A DNA stretch of 64,000 nt, from contig NC_058192.1 of NCBI RefSeq assembly GCF_907165205.1, positions 28,176,001 through 28,240,000 of the forward strand, written 5' to 3'. Both the position numbers and the translations under genes were made by a program. The notes under the pieces are model-generated. The model had not been told where the DNA came from. It ran no database searches and saw only the letters and a list, made by a program, of their open reading frames with translations. Below are positions 11,336 through 23,175 of this stretch, one piece after another. Every line of letters begins with the position of its first letter. Position 1 is the first letter of the stretch. The DNA comes from Coccinella septempunctata (lineage: Eukaryota > Arthropoda > Insecta > Coleoptera > Coccinellidae).

Positions 11336-11874
11336 TTCATGTAGAGTTTCGGATTTTGCGAGAATCTACTGCTTTTTCTTCAAAACAACTGCGCTGAAGG
11401 AAATGTGATTGACTGTTATCTATATCATTTACATCATTATTTGCCGAACTTCAAAGTTCTGAATGAATTAAAATCTAAACTTGAAAATATACGAGATAAT
11501 TTTCGCAAGAATTTCAATGAAATCTGAAAATTTTCATCATTCTGGAGCATTCTGGACATCAATAATTCTCGAATCATCCATGCAATAAATTCAATTTTAT
11601 CCAATATAACGAGCAAAACGAAATGTTATTCGAACTCGGCATCTTGAGCAATTCGTTCCTAAAAAGCCCGAATCAGGTAGAAAATTTTGAACCCTTCATA
11701 TCAGCGTTAACACGTGTTTTGCAGTAAACAGATGCCGATTTCGTTTTCAACGGGCCATGTAACTAGGGTCGGCGTTGGGTGAAAGGATGAACGGTTCTTA
11801 CAACAAGAAGAATTTGAATTTTCATATGACGGTGAGGGCATTCGTTTTAAAATTTTTAGAGTACAAGAAGTATA
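11336..11874. other. Left arm, no gene seen
   Basis: AT-rich sequence mirrored at about 18,659-19,204 in the right arm. I see no ORF, RNA or further repeat. Confidence 0.5.
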
Positions 11875-13093
11875 CAGGGTGTTTCACGAGTAAACAGACA
11901 AATGAAAACCGTGAATAGAGGGCATTGAGCTGAGTTCAGAATCATACCATATACAAGGTGTTCCAAAACTAGTGAATCAAACGTCACACCACGATAGAGT
12001 AAACCAAATATTATCGAATGACACCAACATTAGTTCGACGAAAATGTACCGTTTCCAAAATAATCAGAATTTTATTAAAATACATAAAGTTGACGATTTT
12101 CGAACTATTTTTCTTAATAACAGGGCCAGTTTGTGAAAAAGGATATCGATTTTAAATTATATTGAAGTAATATCATTGTTTCATCTCCCCTAATTGAAAT
12201 TATTTTAAGTAGTTAATCGATAACCATAACCTAAGTAAATGTAAATTAAAACAATTGTTTTTTCTACATGATAATATGGGAGAAAAACGCTATCCTTAAT
12301 AACAAATTGGCCTTGTGACTGAAAAAATAGTTCGAAAATCGGCAACTTTAGGTTTGGTTTTTTTAGAAACGGTACATTCATTCGGAAGATATCGAATTAT
12401 AATCATTATTTTCATGATCATGATAGCGTAGTTTTTTCTATTTTTGTTCATTATCAATAATAAAGCTTATTATCACTGTTAATGACTTATCTGAATAACC
12501 AGATATGCTATAAATATCAAAAACAAATGCAAGACATATATTGAGAACGAAAAAATTCAGTTGAACATTTAAAATTCCATTTTTAGATTTCCTCAGTTGA
12601 TTGGCGATCATATTCATCCCATTAATTAATGTGAAGTAAAAGTCAATATGCAGCGCTGTTTTTTCCAGACATTTCACGATCAAACAATTATTCATTAGAA
12701 ATAATCTGAAAAGGCATACCAAAGTTTCACTGATTTTGAGAAAATCAATGAAGATACCTGAAAAATTCAAAATTATGACGAGAAAAACTACAAACAGAGT
12801 GTTTTGCATGAGTTTAAATTTGAATATATCCTCAATGAGTCCGGTCCTGTGTTCGTCAACTTTTAATGTTCTGTTTTATTGAAACTTAGAAGTTTAAGCG
12901 GATAATGAATTTTTAGCCGAATCCAACTAAAATATTTGGAGTTATAGCCGAACAAAAATTAGGGAAATTTGAATAAACTCCTCTCTATATCGGAAACGGA
13001 ATGCCTAAGACACACATATGAGGTGTTTTTGAACTAAGCTCAATGCCCTCTATTCACGGTTTTCGTTTGTCCGTTTACTTGTGAAACACCCTG
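11875..13093. mobile_element. Mariner-type TIR element, left arm
   Basis: Ends CAGGGTGTTTCACGAGTAAA and TTTACTTGTGAAACACCCTG lie next to TA on the left. The TIR continues for about 60 bp through AACCGTGAATAGAGGGCATT. Within it, at about 11,949-12,374, is one side of a second TIR element whose other side is lost at a deletion near 12,374 (CGGTACATT joined to CATTCGG). The right-arm mirror (16,403-18,658) keeps about 1 kb more, with a mariner transposase relic. The minus-strand frame at 12,438-12,809 is hydrophobic but matches no transposase. Confidence 0.75.
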
Positions 13094-13346
13094 TGAACTG
13101 AAAAATTTCAAAAGACTCCTCGAGCAATTAAGAAATGCCATTAAATCAAGGAGTTTCTTTTGAACCGCTATGATGAAAAATGTCAATATCCAGTTATTAT
13201 TATTATTTGGGGTGATTCATCGAAAATCCCCAATATCTCGAAAACCAAGACACTTTTGCCAAACGTAAAATATATTTATTTGAACCGCCATAGAGTACTC
13301 TACCCGCAGGCCCCATATTATCCATTCATTACGCCACACCCTGTAT
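13094..13346. mobile_element. Short Tc1/mariner-type MITE end, left arm
   Basis: Ends with TTACGCCACACCCTGTATA at about 13,330-13,346 and contains two GAACCGC(T/C)AT(G/A) blocks 120 bp apart. Only one clear TIR end is visible. The mirrored copy is at about 16,149-16,400. The 62-codon frame here is not considered a gene. Confidence 0.5.
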
Positions 13347-13983
13347 AATTATTATTATTATATCAATGTATTGAGAATAAACAGACATGAATACTAGGCA
13401 GTTGTTTTGTTTGAAGGTGAAGCTCCTGTTGCTTCAAACTTCTTTTAATTATTTTGACTACCATTGACGCAAGATGATTTTTGTTGAGGAATTCAACATT
13501 CTCGTAATTATCCGTTCATTTCTTCAAGAGATACCCATTCCCTACCACCTATGAGTATTCAATTCAATGCTAACACTGCATCAAATGCATTTCATCTTCG
13601 GGTTGATTTTTTTGAATTCTACAACTGATGTAACGTCTTCAGCCTTCAGCCAAAGAAAATAAACAACAGTAACTCTCCTCAAGCTACTGATTACTTCTAT
13701 TTTCCATGTAAATAAATAGATTTGGTATGTCTTCAATCAGTTTGTATAAATGTCAATTATGTTCGTTACATATTTTCGACGCAATATTTTCGGAAGTGAT
13801 TTGACATTGTGATGAAATACGTAATTACTGAGAGTCTCACGTAGAACGGACTACGTAGCACTGATTTAAAACTCAAAAATGTTTTGACAAGCGTCTTAAC
13901 CCAACATTTTCGTACCATACAGAGTGAAAGGTATTCAATTTCCATTGCCAATCCTGTGCTAAAATGAAAGTGAATGAAGTATA
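13347..13983. mobile_element. Half copy of the 1.2-kb TIR family, left arm
   Basis: Matches the right half of copy A (about 2,430-3,048): TTATTATATCAATG, then GGTGAAGCTCCTGTTGCTTC and GATACCCATTCCC, ending GGCCAATCCTGTGCTAAAA and GAATGAAGTATA. The other half is missing, cut at a TATAATTATT junction beside the preceding MITE. The mirror copy is at 15,504-16,149. Confidence 0.75.
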
Positions 13984-14683
13984 GAAGCTGAAAGTAAAAC
14001 GTATATCTTTGTTGATTCATTCGGGAAAAACATTTCAATGGAGTTCCTCATGTCGTGAATATAATGCCCAAAATTTAGATAACTATTTCATACCAGAACA
14101 AATTCGGTAAAATTGTCTTTGGAATTAATCTCATATGTAACGAAAAATTTCATTGTCATGTATCATTCATTTTAGGACCTATACGGTATTAAACTCCCCT
14201 ATCGGACGAAGTATCGTAGACATAGCATACTTATTCAAAACTGTTGATATTCATGAAGAAAAGATAATAATTTCTGTCCAAATTCATTTACTCCGAATCC
14301 TTATCAATCAATTATTAGCGTATGAAGTTTATTAATATCAGTATCGTTCTCGAACTATTTACAGGTTTCAGTATGTGTGAATGAATCGGAAGAGCAGCTG
14401 TATATGAGTAGAATTCAAGCTGCCCTACTTTCTGTCCTCCTGAAATCTGACAACGTTGCGGGAGGTGAGAGCGCACTACTAATAAGAAATATATGCGGAG
14501 GTAGTAAGGTCTGATTCGTTTAAAGAAAAATTTTTCAATGAAAATCTTTTCCCCTCTTTAGGTACCCCTGTTATTTACCTTCCCCTCTACATATATAAGC
14601 AAAAATTATTCCAATTAAAAAACTCCTTCACCCGGAGGTCAGGTCGCCCAATGAACTTAACGGAGGTAACAACGAACTACGGG

Positions 14684-14686
<3 letters not shown>
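13984..14686. other. Inner left arm with GGAGGT motifs
   Basis: Mirrored closely at 14,800-15,503. GGAGGTGAGAGCG (14,461), GGAGGTAGTAAGG (14,497), GGAGGTCAGG (14,634) and GGAGGTAACAACG (about 14,662) repeat the motif found at the outer end of the arm. GACAACGTTG lies at about 14,449. A short frame at 14,153-14,335 is present in both arms but resembles nothing known to me. Confidence 0.5.
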
Positions 14687-14744
<58 letters not shown>

Positions 14745-14750
14745 GTATTG

Positions 14751-14800
<50 letters not shown>
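14687..14800. repeat. Palindrome centre: two (TA)n tracts around AGTAGTATTGCAC
   Basis: Left tract to 14,740, a 13-base spacer AGTAGTATTGCAC (14,741-14,753), then the right tract to 14,800. Outside them are the mirror sequences CTACGGGTTCAT and ATGAACTCGTAG. The spacer matches the sequence that flanks the (TA)n tracts in each outer arm. Confidence 0.95.
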
Positions 14801-14803
<3 letters not shown>

Positions 14804-15503
14804 CTCGTAGTTCGTTGTGACCTCCGTTAAGTTCATTGGGCGACCTGACCTCCGGTTGAAGGAGTTATATAATTGGAATAATTTTTGGTTATATATGTAG
14901 AGGGGAAGGTAAATAACAGGGGTACCTAAAGAGGGGAAAAGATTTTCATTAAAAAATTTTTCTTTGAACGAATCAGACCTTACTACCTCCGCATATATTT
15001 CTTATTAGTAGTGCGCTCTCACCTCCCGCAACGTTGTCAGATTTCAGGAGGACAGAAAGTAGGGCAGCTTGAATTCTACTCATATACAGCTGCTCTTCCG
15101 ATTCATTCACACATACTGAAACCTGTAAATAGTTCGAGAACGATACTGATATTAATAAACTTCATACGCTAATAATTGATTGATAAGGATTCGGAGTAAA
15201 TGAATTTGGACATAAATTATTATCTTTTCTTCATGAATATCAACAGTTTTGAATAAGTATGCTATGTCTACGATACTTCGTCCGATAGGGGAGTTTAATA
15301 CCGTATAGGTCCTAAAATGAATGATACATGACAATGAAATTTTTCGTTACATATGAGATTAATTCCAAAGACAATTTTACCGAATTTGTTCTGGTATGAA
15401 ATAGTTATCTAAATTTTGGGCATTATATTCACGACATGAGGAACTCCATTGAAATATTTTTCCCGAATGAATCAACAAAGATATACGTTTTACTTTCAGC
15501 TTC
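14801..15503. other. Inner right arm
   Basis: Mirror of 13,984-14,686 with a few substitutions and short indels (for example TTATATAATTGG against AAAAAACTCC). It carries the same GGAGGT motifs. No gene is seen. Confidence 0.55.
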
Positions 15504-16149
15504 TATACTTCATTCACTTTCATTTTAGCACAGGATTGGCCATGGAAATTGAATACCTTTCACTCTGTATGGTACGAAAATGTTGGGTTAAGACGCTTGT
15601 CAAAACATTTTTGAGTTTTAAATAAATGCTACGTAGTCCGTTCTACGTGAGACTCTCAGTAATTACGTATTTCATCACAATGTCAAATCACTTCGGAAAA
15701 TATTGCGTCGAAAATATGTAACGAACATAATTTACATTTATACAAACTGATTGAAGACATACCAAATCTATTTATTTACATGGAAAATAGAAGTAATCAG
15801 TAGCTTGAGGAGAGTTACTGTTGTTTATTTTTTTTGGCTGAAGGCTGAAGACGTTAGGTACATCAGTTGTAGAATTCATAAAAATCAACCCGAAGATGAA
15901 ATGCATTTGATGCAGTGTTAGCATTGAATTGAATACTCATAGGTGGTAGGGAATGGGTATCTCTTGAAGAAATGAACGGATAATTACGAGAATGTTGAAT
16001 TCCTCAACAAAAATCATCTTGCGTGAATGGTAGTCAAAATATTATAATTAAAAGAAGTTTGAAGCAACAGGAGCTTCACCTTCAAACAAAACAACTGCCT
16101 AGTATTCATGTCTGTTTATTTTCAATACATTGATATAATAATAATAATT
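15504..16149. mobile_element. Half copy of the 1.2-kb TIR family, right arm
   Basis: Mirror of 13,347-13,983: starts TATACTTCATTCACTTTCAT, then TTTTAGCACAGGATTGGCCA, and ends at the ATTATACAGGGTGTGGCG junction. Small differences from the left arm show the arms have drifted independently. Confidence 0.75.
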
Positions 16150-16402
16150 ATACAGGGTGTGGCGTAATGAATGGATAATATGGAGCCTGCGGGTAGAGTA
16201 CTCTATGGCGGTTCAAATAAATATATTCTACGTTTGGCAAAAGTGCCTTGTTTTTCGAGATATTGGGGATTTTCGATGAATCACCCCAAATAATAATAAT
16301 AACTGGATATTGACATTTTTCATCATAGCGGTTCAAAAGAAACTCCTTGATTTAATGGCATTTCTTAATTGCTCGAGGAGTCTTTTGAAATTTTTCAGTA
16401 CA
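16150..16402. mobile_element. Short Tc1/mariner-type MITE end, right arm
   Basis: Begins TACAGGGTGTGGCGTAATGA and mirrors 13,094-13,346. No gene. Confidence 0.5.
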
Positions 16403-17384
16403 CAGGGTGTTTCACAAGTAAACGGACAAACGAAAACCGTGAATAGAGGGCATTGAGCTTAGTTCAAAAACACCTCATATGTGTGTCTTAGGCATTCCGT
16501 TTCCGATATAGAGAGGAGTTTATTCAAATTTCCCTAATTTTTGTTCGGCCATAACTCCAAATATTTTAGTTGGATTCGGCTAAAAATTCATTATCCGCTT
16601 AAACTTCTAAGTTTCAATAAAACAGAACATTAAAAGTTGACGAACACAGGACCGGACTCATTGAGGATATATTCAAATTTAAACTCATGCAAAACACTCT
16701 GTTTGTAGTTTTTCTCGTCATAATTTCGAATTTTTCAGGTATCTTCATTGATTTTCTCAAAATCAATGGAACTTTGGTATGCCTTTTCAGATTATTTCTA
16801 ATGAATAATTGTTTGATCGTGAAATGTCTGGAAAAAACAGCGCTGCATATTGACTTTTACTTCACATTAATTAATGGGATGAATATGATTGCCAATCAAC
16901 TGAGGATATCTAAAAATGGAATTGGAAATGTTCAACTGAATTTTTTCGTTCTCAATATATGTCTTGCATTTGTTTTTGATATTTATAGCATATCTGTTTA
17001 TTCAGATAAGTCATTAACAGTGATAATAAGCTTTATTATTGATAATGAACAAAAATAGAAAAAACTACGCTATCATGATCATGAAAATAATAATTATAAT
17101 TCGATATCTTCCGAATGAATCGCTTTTTATGGACAACGTGGAACTGAAGTAATTTTCCGAACTGATTTTCACCTCATTTGGTCTTTTAGTGAAGGTAATG
17201 ATTGGCACTTCGAATAAGTGTGATAAATGCACTTTCGAATTCTTCACTGATTCCGTTATAGTCATTATTGGATCTATGGAAATCTATGGATTTTTCTGGT
17301 CTTATTACAATTTGTTATTGAAACATTGATGATATTCATGCACCAGCAAAAGTATTTATCAGTATTTCAGGTCATTTTATTAGA

Positions 17385-17465
17385 AGGGTAGGACCACAAT
17401 ATTGGACTGCTAGATCTCCAGATCTGACACCCCGCGATTTCTTTCTTTGTTTTTATTCACACAAC
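17385..17465 (+). pseudogene. Mariner transposase remnant (third-Asp block)
   Basis: Frame VGPQYWTARSPDLTPRDFFL matches the conserved (W)P.RSPDLTPLDFFLWG block containing the third catalytic Asp of mariner/Tc1-type transposases. Only about 25 residues are readable before a stop. It is absent from the left arm. It is best explained as a relic of the autonomous ancestor of the surrounding TIR element or of a neighbour. Confidence 0.65.
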
Positions 17466-18036
17466 TAGTTGTCCATAGAAAAATAGATTCATTCTGAATA
17501 TCAAGTTTTAAATTTTAGTTTCAAGATAGCGTAGTTTTTCCATCCATATTTGGATATTATCAATTTTGAAACATTTTATCCTTGTGAAAGAGTATTTTGA
17601 AGACCGAATATGGTATAATTGTTGAACACATTCAACAGAATATTCTTCGAAAAAAAATCAATTAAGGATTTCTAAATACATTTTCATGAAGTGCTCTATT
17701 CCTTAGAGGCCTCTGACCAAAACAATTATTTCTAGAACATGATCAACAGGTAGGGCAACCCAAAAATCAATTCATTTTGAGACAATAATAATGCAGATAA
17801 CAAAAAAGTTGAAATTATGATTAAAAAACTACATACACGGTGTTTTTATGAGTTTGAAGTTAAGTAAAGCCTCACTGAGCCCGGTCCAGATTTTTGTCGA
17901 ATTTTAATGCTCTGTTTCAATGAAATTAACAACTCAAGGCTAATTATAAATTTTCAGTCGACTTGATCAGAATTTCAGGAGTTATAGCCAAACGGAAATT
18001 TGAGAAATTTCAAAAAACCCCGAAGAAACCTATATA

Positions 18037-18582
18037 TAGGGTGCCCCAAAACTATTGAATCAAACGTCACACCACGATAGAGTAGATCAAATACTATCGA
18101 ATGACACCAACATTAGTTGAGCGAAAATGTACCGTTTCTAAAAAAACCTAACCTAAAGTTGCCGATTTTCGAACTATTTTTTCAGTCACAAGGCCAATTT
18201 GTTATTAAGGATAGCGTTTTTCTCCAATATTATCACCCCTGTTTATTCTGAGTATTAAAAATCATGTAGAAAAAACAATTGTTTTAATTTACATTTACTT
18301 AGGTTATGGTTATCGATTAACTACTTAAAATAATTTCAATTAGGGGAGATGAAACAATAATATTACTTCAATATAATTTAAAATCGATATCCTTTTTCAC
18401 AAACTGGTCCTGTGATTAAGAAAAATAGTTCGAAAATCGGCAACTTTATGTATTTTAATAAAATTCTGATTATTTTGGAAACGGTACATTTTCGTCGAAC
18501 AAATGTTGGTGTCATTCGATAATATTTGGTTTACTCTATCGTGGTGTGACGTTTGATTCACTAGTTTTGGAACACCTTGTAT
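18037..18582. repeat. Nested 545-bp inverted-repeat element, right arm
   Basis: The left end, GGGTGCCCCAAAACTATTGA followed by ATCAAACGTCACACCACGAT, is repeated in inverse at the right end (ATCGTGGTGTGACGTTTGAT, then TTTTGGAACACCTTG). The two sides match over about 200 bp, including CGAAAATGTACCGTTTC and CGATTTTCGAACTA, so the element is itself nearly palindromic. In the left arm only one side survives (about 11,949-12,374). Confidence 0.8.
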
Positions 18583-18658
18583 ATGGTATGATTCTGAACT
18601 CAGCTCAATGCCCTCTATTCACGGTTTTCATTTGTCTGTTTACTCGAGAAACACCCTG

Positions 18659-19204
18659 TATACTTCTTGTACTCTGAAAATTTTAAAACGAATGCCCTCA
18701 CCGTCATATGAAAATTCAAATTCTTCTTGTTGTAAGAACCGTTCATCCTTTCACCCAACGCCGATCCTAGTTACATGGCCCGTTGAAAACGAAATCGGCA
18801 TCTGTTTACTGCAAAACACGTGTTAACGCTGATATGAAGGGTTCAAAATTTTCTACCTGATTCGGGCTTTTTAGGAACGAATTGCTCAAGATGCCGAGTT
18901 CGAATAACATTTCGTTTTGCGTGTTATATTGGATAAAATTGAATTTATTGCATGGATGATTCGAGAATTGTTGATGTCCAGAATGCTCCAGAATGATGAA
19001 AATTTTCAGATTTCATTGAAATTCTTGCGAAAATTATCTCGTATATTTTCAAGTTTAGATTTTAATTCATTCAGAACTTTGAAGTTCGGCAAATAATGAT
19101 GTAAATGATATATGTAGATAACAGTCAATCACATTTCCTTCAGCGCAGTTGTTGTTTTGAAGAAAAAGCAGTAGATTCTCGCAAAATCCGAAACTCTACA
19201 TGAA
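18659..19204. other. Right arm, no gene seen
   Basis: Mirror of 11,336-11,874. A 72-codon frame at 18,608-18,826 crosses the TIR boundary and is not credible as a gene. Confidence 0.5.
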
Positions 19205-19334
19205 TAGGCCCAGTTGTTCAGTTCGGGATTAAAGTTTATCCTAAATTGATTTTGACATTTCAGTTCAGTTCTGTCAGGTTAATCTAGGATCATCTTAAAT
19301 CTCGGCCTTATCCTGAACTGAACAACCAGGCCTT
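19205..19334. mobile_element. 120-bp MITE, right arm
   Basis: Mirror of 11,216-11,335, with ends GGCCCAGTTGTTCAGTTC and GAACTGAACAACCAGGCC. Confidence 0.85.
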
Positions 19335-20357
19335 ATAGTAATAGCAACGTAGCATTAATTAACTCGGTATATTATTGGAATAATAATAAATTTTTATAGC
19401 GGAGAATAGTGGTTTTCAGCCTCGGTATTCACGAAATTCATTTTATTATGTTTTTTTTTTTCATGTGAATCGGCCCGAAACCTTGGATCCCCCGACCTGA
19501 TAGTTTCGTATACTTCTATGACAATAGTATAATAACTCAAATTTCAACATTTTAACAGAAATTTTTGAATTTAAGGGAGAGACACATTAAAAAAATCGAT
19601 AGCAAGTTACCGCCTAAACTGCGAAGTTGAAACTGGTACCAATCTACTCAGTGCTTCATAATATGTATAGTTTTATGATTCAGTGTTTTTCAGAACCTGT
19701 AAAAATAAATTAAAAACTGTAGACTCGTCATCGCCTTCCAAGGCTGCATCTTGGAAGAGCTGTCTATATGGAAAAAAATTTATAGGAACTAGCCCCGCTT
19801 ATTTTCATTAAGGAATCATCTCCCTTAGTCCTTCGCATTTGTTTACAGATATCCTGTATATAGATACATTTTATCTATGTACCTATTCATTTTGGATAGT
19901 AGAAGTTTAATCAATATGTGTTATTTTCGAAGACCAAAACAAAAATTTTAATTGCACCTGATTTGTTAATTATAAGAATCATCATTTATTTTGAATAATA
20001 AAACTTCATGCGAAAATACTTAAATTAACTTTTGTCTTTTTCCTTTCATCATGCGTCCATCATAGTGTCCGCTGTTCATCATAGCTTTTGGGAATTACCA
20101 ATCAATCATATGTATCCGAGTATGTATCTATATTATTACCTTCATTTTGTAGATTCATCATGTCTTGACAAAAATATGGTTGCAATTTCAAAATATGTTG
20201 ACTCGAGGCCTTCAAAAGACTTCAATTTTGTTTATTTTTTCCCTTACATCCTGTATGATCTATCGAAAAATGCAAATCTGTTTTGGATAATTCTTCATGA
20301 AATCTTACTTGTTTCGATATAATTTGTAATTTTCTTTATGATACATCACTAAAAAAT
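19335..20357. other. Right arm, no recognised gene
   Basis: Mirror of 10,174-11,215. The 96-codon frame at 20,032-20,322 differs from its left-arm twin by one residue near the end; this reflects arm similarity, not demonstrated selection. Confidence 0.5.
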
Positions 20358-20390
<33 letters not shown>

Positions 20391-21765
20391 GTGCTTTATT
20401 TCAGGTAAAGTGTACACATGACATTGAACACTTGAAGTGAAACAGGGTCATTTTCTGCTTTATAGTCTGTGTTCCATAAAGTCTTCCACACTGTAGGGTT
20501 CGATTTCAAGTAGGAGTTTGAAGATGAATTTCTTGAACTGTTGTAGAGTCCATTCTCCTCTTAGTTTGTGAGCTATCTTATTGTAATAACGAATATATCT
20601 ATATTCAGGTCCCTTTTCAGTGAGGCTTAATCTCTGTCTTGGATATTTTAGTGCAGTTGTCCTCGTATTGTAATTACTTACTGTTTTCTCTTCGAAGTAG
20701 TGCTAGTTCTTGAATGTAAATATCAGGCTTTCTTGGATGTGTACAGCAGGAGCAGTCAAAAGACCATTCCTTCTGAAGACTCCCCTGCATGATTCCGTCT
20801 TCCTCATCCTCCAGATCATTCTGAAGGCTCTCTTCTTCATTTTCAGCACTCTATGTAGGTTGTATGAACTACCATAGAACATGATGCCATACCTAAACAC
20901 TGCCTAGTATATTGTTCTCAGTGAGGTTATGTCCACATATTTATTGAGGACTCCCAAAGTGTTTGGCTATGATACCCAGTTGATTGCAAAGGTTGGAAAT
21001 GTGCTCTCCCCAATCAAGGGTTACCTCAATAGTGAGGCCTAGGAAGCGACAAGATTTAGTCAGTTCTAATGTGGAGTTAGACAGTGAAATGCTGGTAGGC
21101 ACTTGGGGACCGGAATGAGCTGTCCTGAATAGGATGGCACTTGTTTTTTCAGAATTCATGCACAAACCGTTTGCTTCAAACCACTGGCTAGCACGATTTA
21201 GACTTAGAGTTGAGTGTGAAATGGTAAACTCAACTCTAAATCGTGCTTGGCCAATACAGTGAAGTTTGGGTCATCTGCATAATTCACTGTCCTAACCATG
21301 GTTTCATCGAATATGGTACTTAGGTCATTTAGAAAAATGATGAAAATGATAGGGCCCAATATGCTACCCTGCGGAACTCTGTGAGTTCTTCTTCCGAAAC
21401 TGTTGTTTTTCCGTTCTGAGACATCACCACTCTCTGCCTGCGGTTTGCTAAATATGATTGAAACCAGTCTAGCTTGTTTATGCCATATGCAGAAAGTTTA
21501 TGGAGAATAAGGTCGTGGGACAGAGTATCGAATGCCTTTGATAGATCCAGCATTAGACCCACTGTTATATTAGAATCCTCCAAGGCATTAAGGATTCCTG
21601 AAATGAACTCAAACACTGCTGTCTGAGTTGATCTACCTCTTACATAACCATGTTGTGTGGGTAAAAGGATCTTTTCTTTTACAAGGTATTCTACTAGTTG
21701 AGTGCAGATTGCTAGTTCCAGTATTTTAAACCAGAGAGATGGTACAAGCTATTCAAATTTTTGGG
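20358..21765 (-). pseudogene. 5'-truncated non-LTR reverse transcriptase, right arm
   Basis: Mirror copy of the left-arm relic (8,770-10,173) with the same truncation point, the same (TAAA)n tail and the same internal hairpin. Distinct changes, such as KHFGSPQ in place of CYTLGVL at the former 9,570 region, show separate drift since duplication. LMLDLSKAFDTLSHDLI is intact; the frame is broken in several places. Confidence 0.85.
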
Positions 21766-22588
21766 AAAATCCAATAATTAAACATAATCGATAATAAAAC
21801 AGATGTTTCTGAGCAAAGGATTCCTCAAAATCATTGAGCAATCCGATTTAAGAAAAATATATAGAGCGTTCCATTTGAAATAACACAACAATGTCCATCA
21901 TTCGGTTTAGCCGACGTTGTTCATTTCTGTGATATTGTAAAATTTGTAGCATTTTTTCTCTTGATTCTGAAATGAAAATTTTCGGAATGGCTCATTGTCC
22001 TTGAATATTCATCACCATTTACATCTGAATATTTAGCTTGAGATGAAAGAAGTTCAACGGATGCATAGATACACACGATGAATTATAAACAGTCATAATT
22101 CCATTCCAGAGAGCCAAGATTGGTTTTCTTTCACGTGATTCTTTCCCCTACAGATAAATGCGATAAAAAATCGTTGAGATATGCCGCCTGGATTGCAATT
22201 ATGGAGGAGATAGCGCGCTGCGCCTCTCTACAGTTAATTCATCCGTATACTTATATTCCGCCTGTCTACATCTGCTTTGAAAATACAACGTTGCCATTTT
22301 CGGAGGTGCTAACGAGCAAAGAGTCCCCCACAGCAATTCTTCGATATACAGCTCAGCACACTAGCGCCAGTGATATACACTCGAACTAAAAGATTGTTCA
22401 GTACATAAACGGGGTGCGTTGTGACCTCAAAACGATTTTTTGATATGTTGGTCCCTGAAGCCTCCTGAATCTAACAAGCTAAAAAACAAGGCAAAACGTT
22501 GTCACCTCCGATTTCGGAGGTGACAGCGATATATATGAGGTGAGAGCGTTAAACGAGTTACTATTTTGGAGGTGGTATTAACACTTTA

Positions 22589-22592
<4 letters not shown>
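21766..22592. other. Right arm with CACCTCC motif cluster
   Basis: Mirror of 7,945-8,769. The 22,496-22,525 segment repeats the GTCACCTCCGA-type hairpin. The 89-codon frame at 22,120-22,389 is mirrored at 8,148-8,417; it has no recognisable domain and is not called. Confidence 0.55.

Positions 22593-22670
<78 letters not shown>
22593..22670. repeat. (TA)n microsatellite, right arm
   Basis: About 39 TA units followed by GTAGTATTGCACC. It is longer than the left-arm tract of about 27 units. Confidence 0.95.
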
Positions 22671-22673
<3 letters not shown>

Positions 22674-22764
22674 GTATTGCACCAGATCAGGATATTTCAA
22701 AATTGTTGCACGGAGTTTATAATATGCACTCAATGCTTAGCTACCTGTTCATCTAATCGAATCT

Positions 22765-23175
22765 GCGATAATATCGCAGATATTAGGTTTAGATCTTCTG
22801 AAATTTTTGTTGCGAGGGTTCAAATATTTAGTAAGCACCAGTTGTTACCATGGAATTCGCTATAAAATTCCAATCTTCAGTCAATTCACGGTTTGGTCAA
22901 ACAATCAATGAATACTCAATAATACCTCTATCGACAAATTTAGATTTGGACTCATAACACGTCACCTCCGAGATCCCGATATATTTTCATTGAAACCTGC
23001 AACATCATTGTACTGATTTTCTGAAACAAAGCATATATAAACACAATTAGTCATCCATGTATGTGTTCAATTCCGACAAGAAGTCCTGTATGAATCGAAA
23101 AATAAGTTTTTTCACCGAATGAAATATGTTTATTTCTCATTTATACCAAATAAACAATTCGTAGGAAAGTCTAGG
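22765..23175. other. Right-arm-only segment
   Basis: This lies between sequences that match the left arm on both sides but has no counterpart there (the left arm has about 145 different bases). It contains TCTGCGATAATATCGCAGA, a short perfect palindrome at 22,763-22,781, and one more CACCTCCGAGATC motif at about 22,962. No gene is seen. Confidence 0.6.

Larger units (their letters stand above)
16403..18658 (+). mobile_element. Mariner-type TIR element, right arm, longer version
   Basis: TIRs CAGGGTGTTTCACAAGTAAA and TTTACTCGAGAAACACCCTG enclose 2.26 kb, against 1.22 kb in the left arm. The extra part (about 17,119-18,140) holds a mariner transposase remnant and one half of the nested element at 18,037-18,582. 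The junction in the left arm (near 12,374) looks like a deletion, so the right arm is the more complete version. Confidence 0.75.

Noticed and set aside
12438..12809. 123-codon hydrophobic minus-strand frame, repeated at 16,687-17,058
   Set aside because: It looks membrane-like and a chemoreceptor fragment was considered, but no family motif is visible. It lies inside a mariner-type TIR element, and preservation in both arms follows from arm similarity.
13160..13348. 62-codon frame also seen at 16,148-16,336
   Set aside because: Part of a MITE end that includes the terminal ACACCCTGTA; not a gene.
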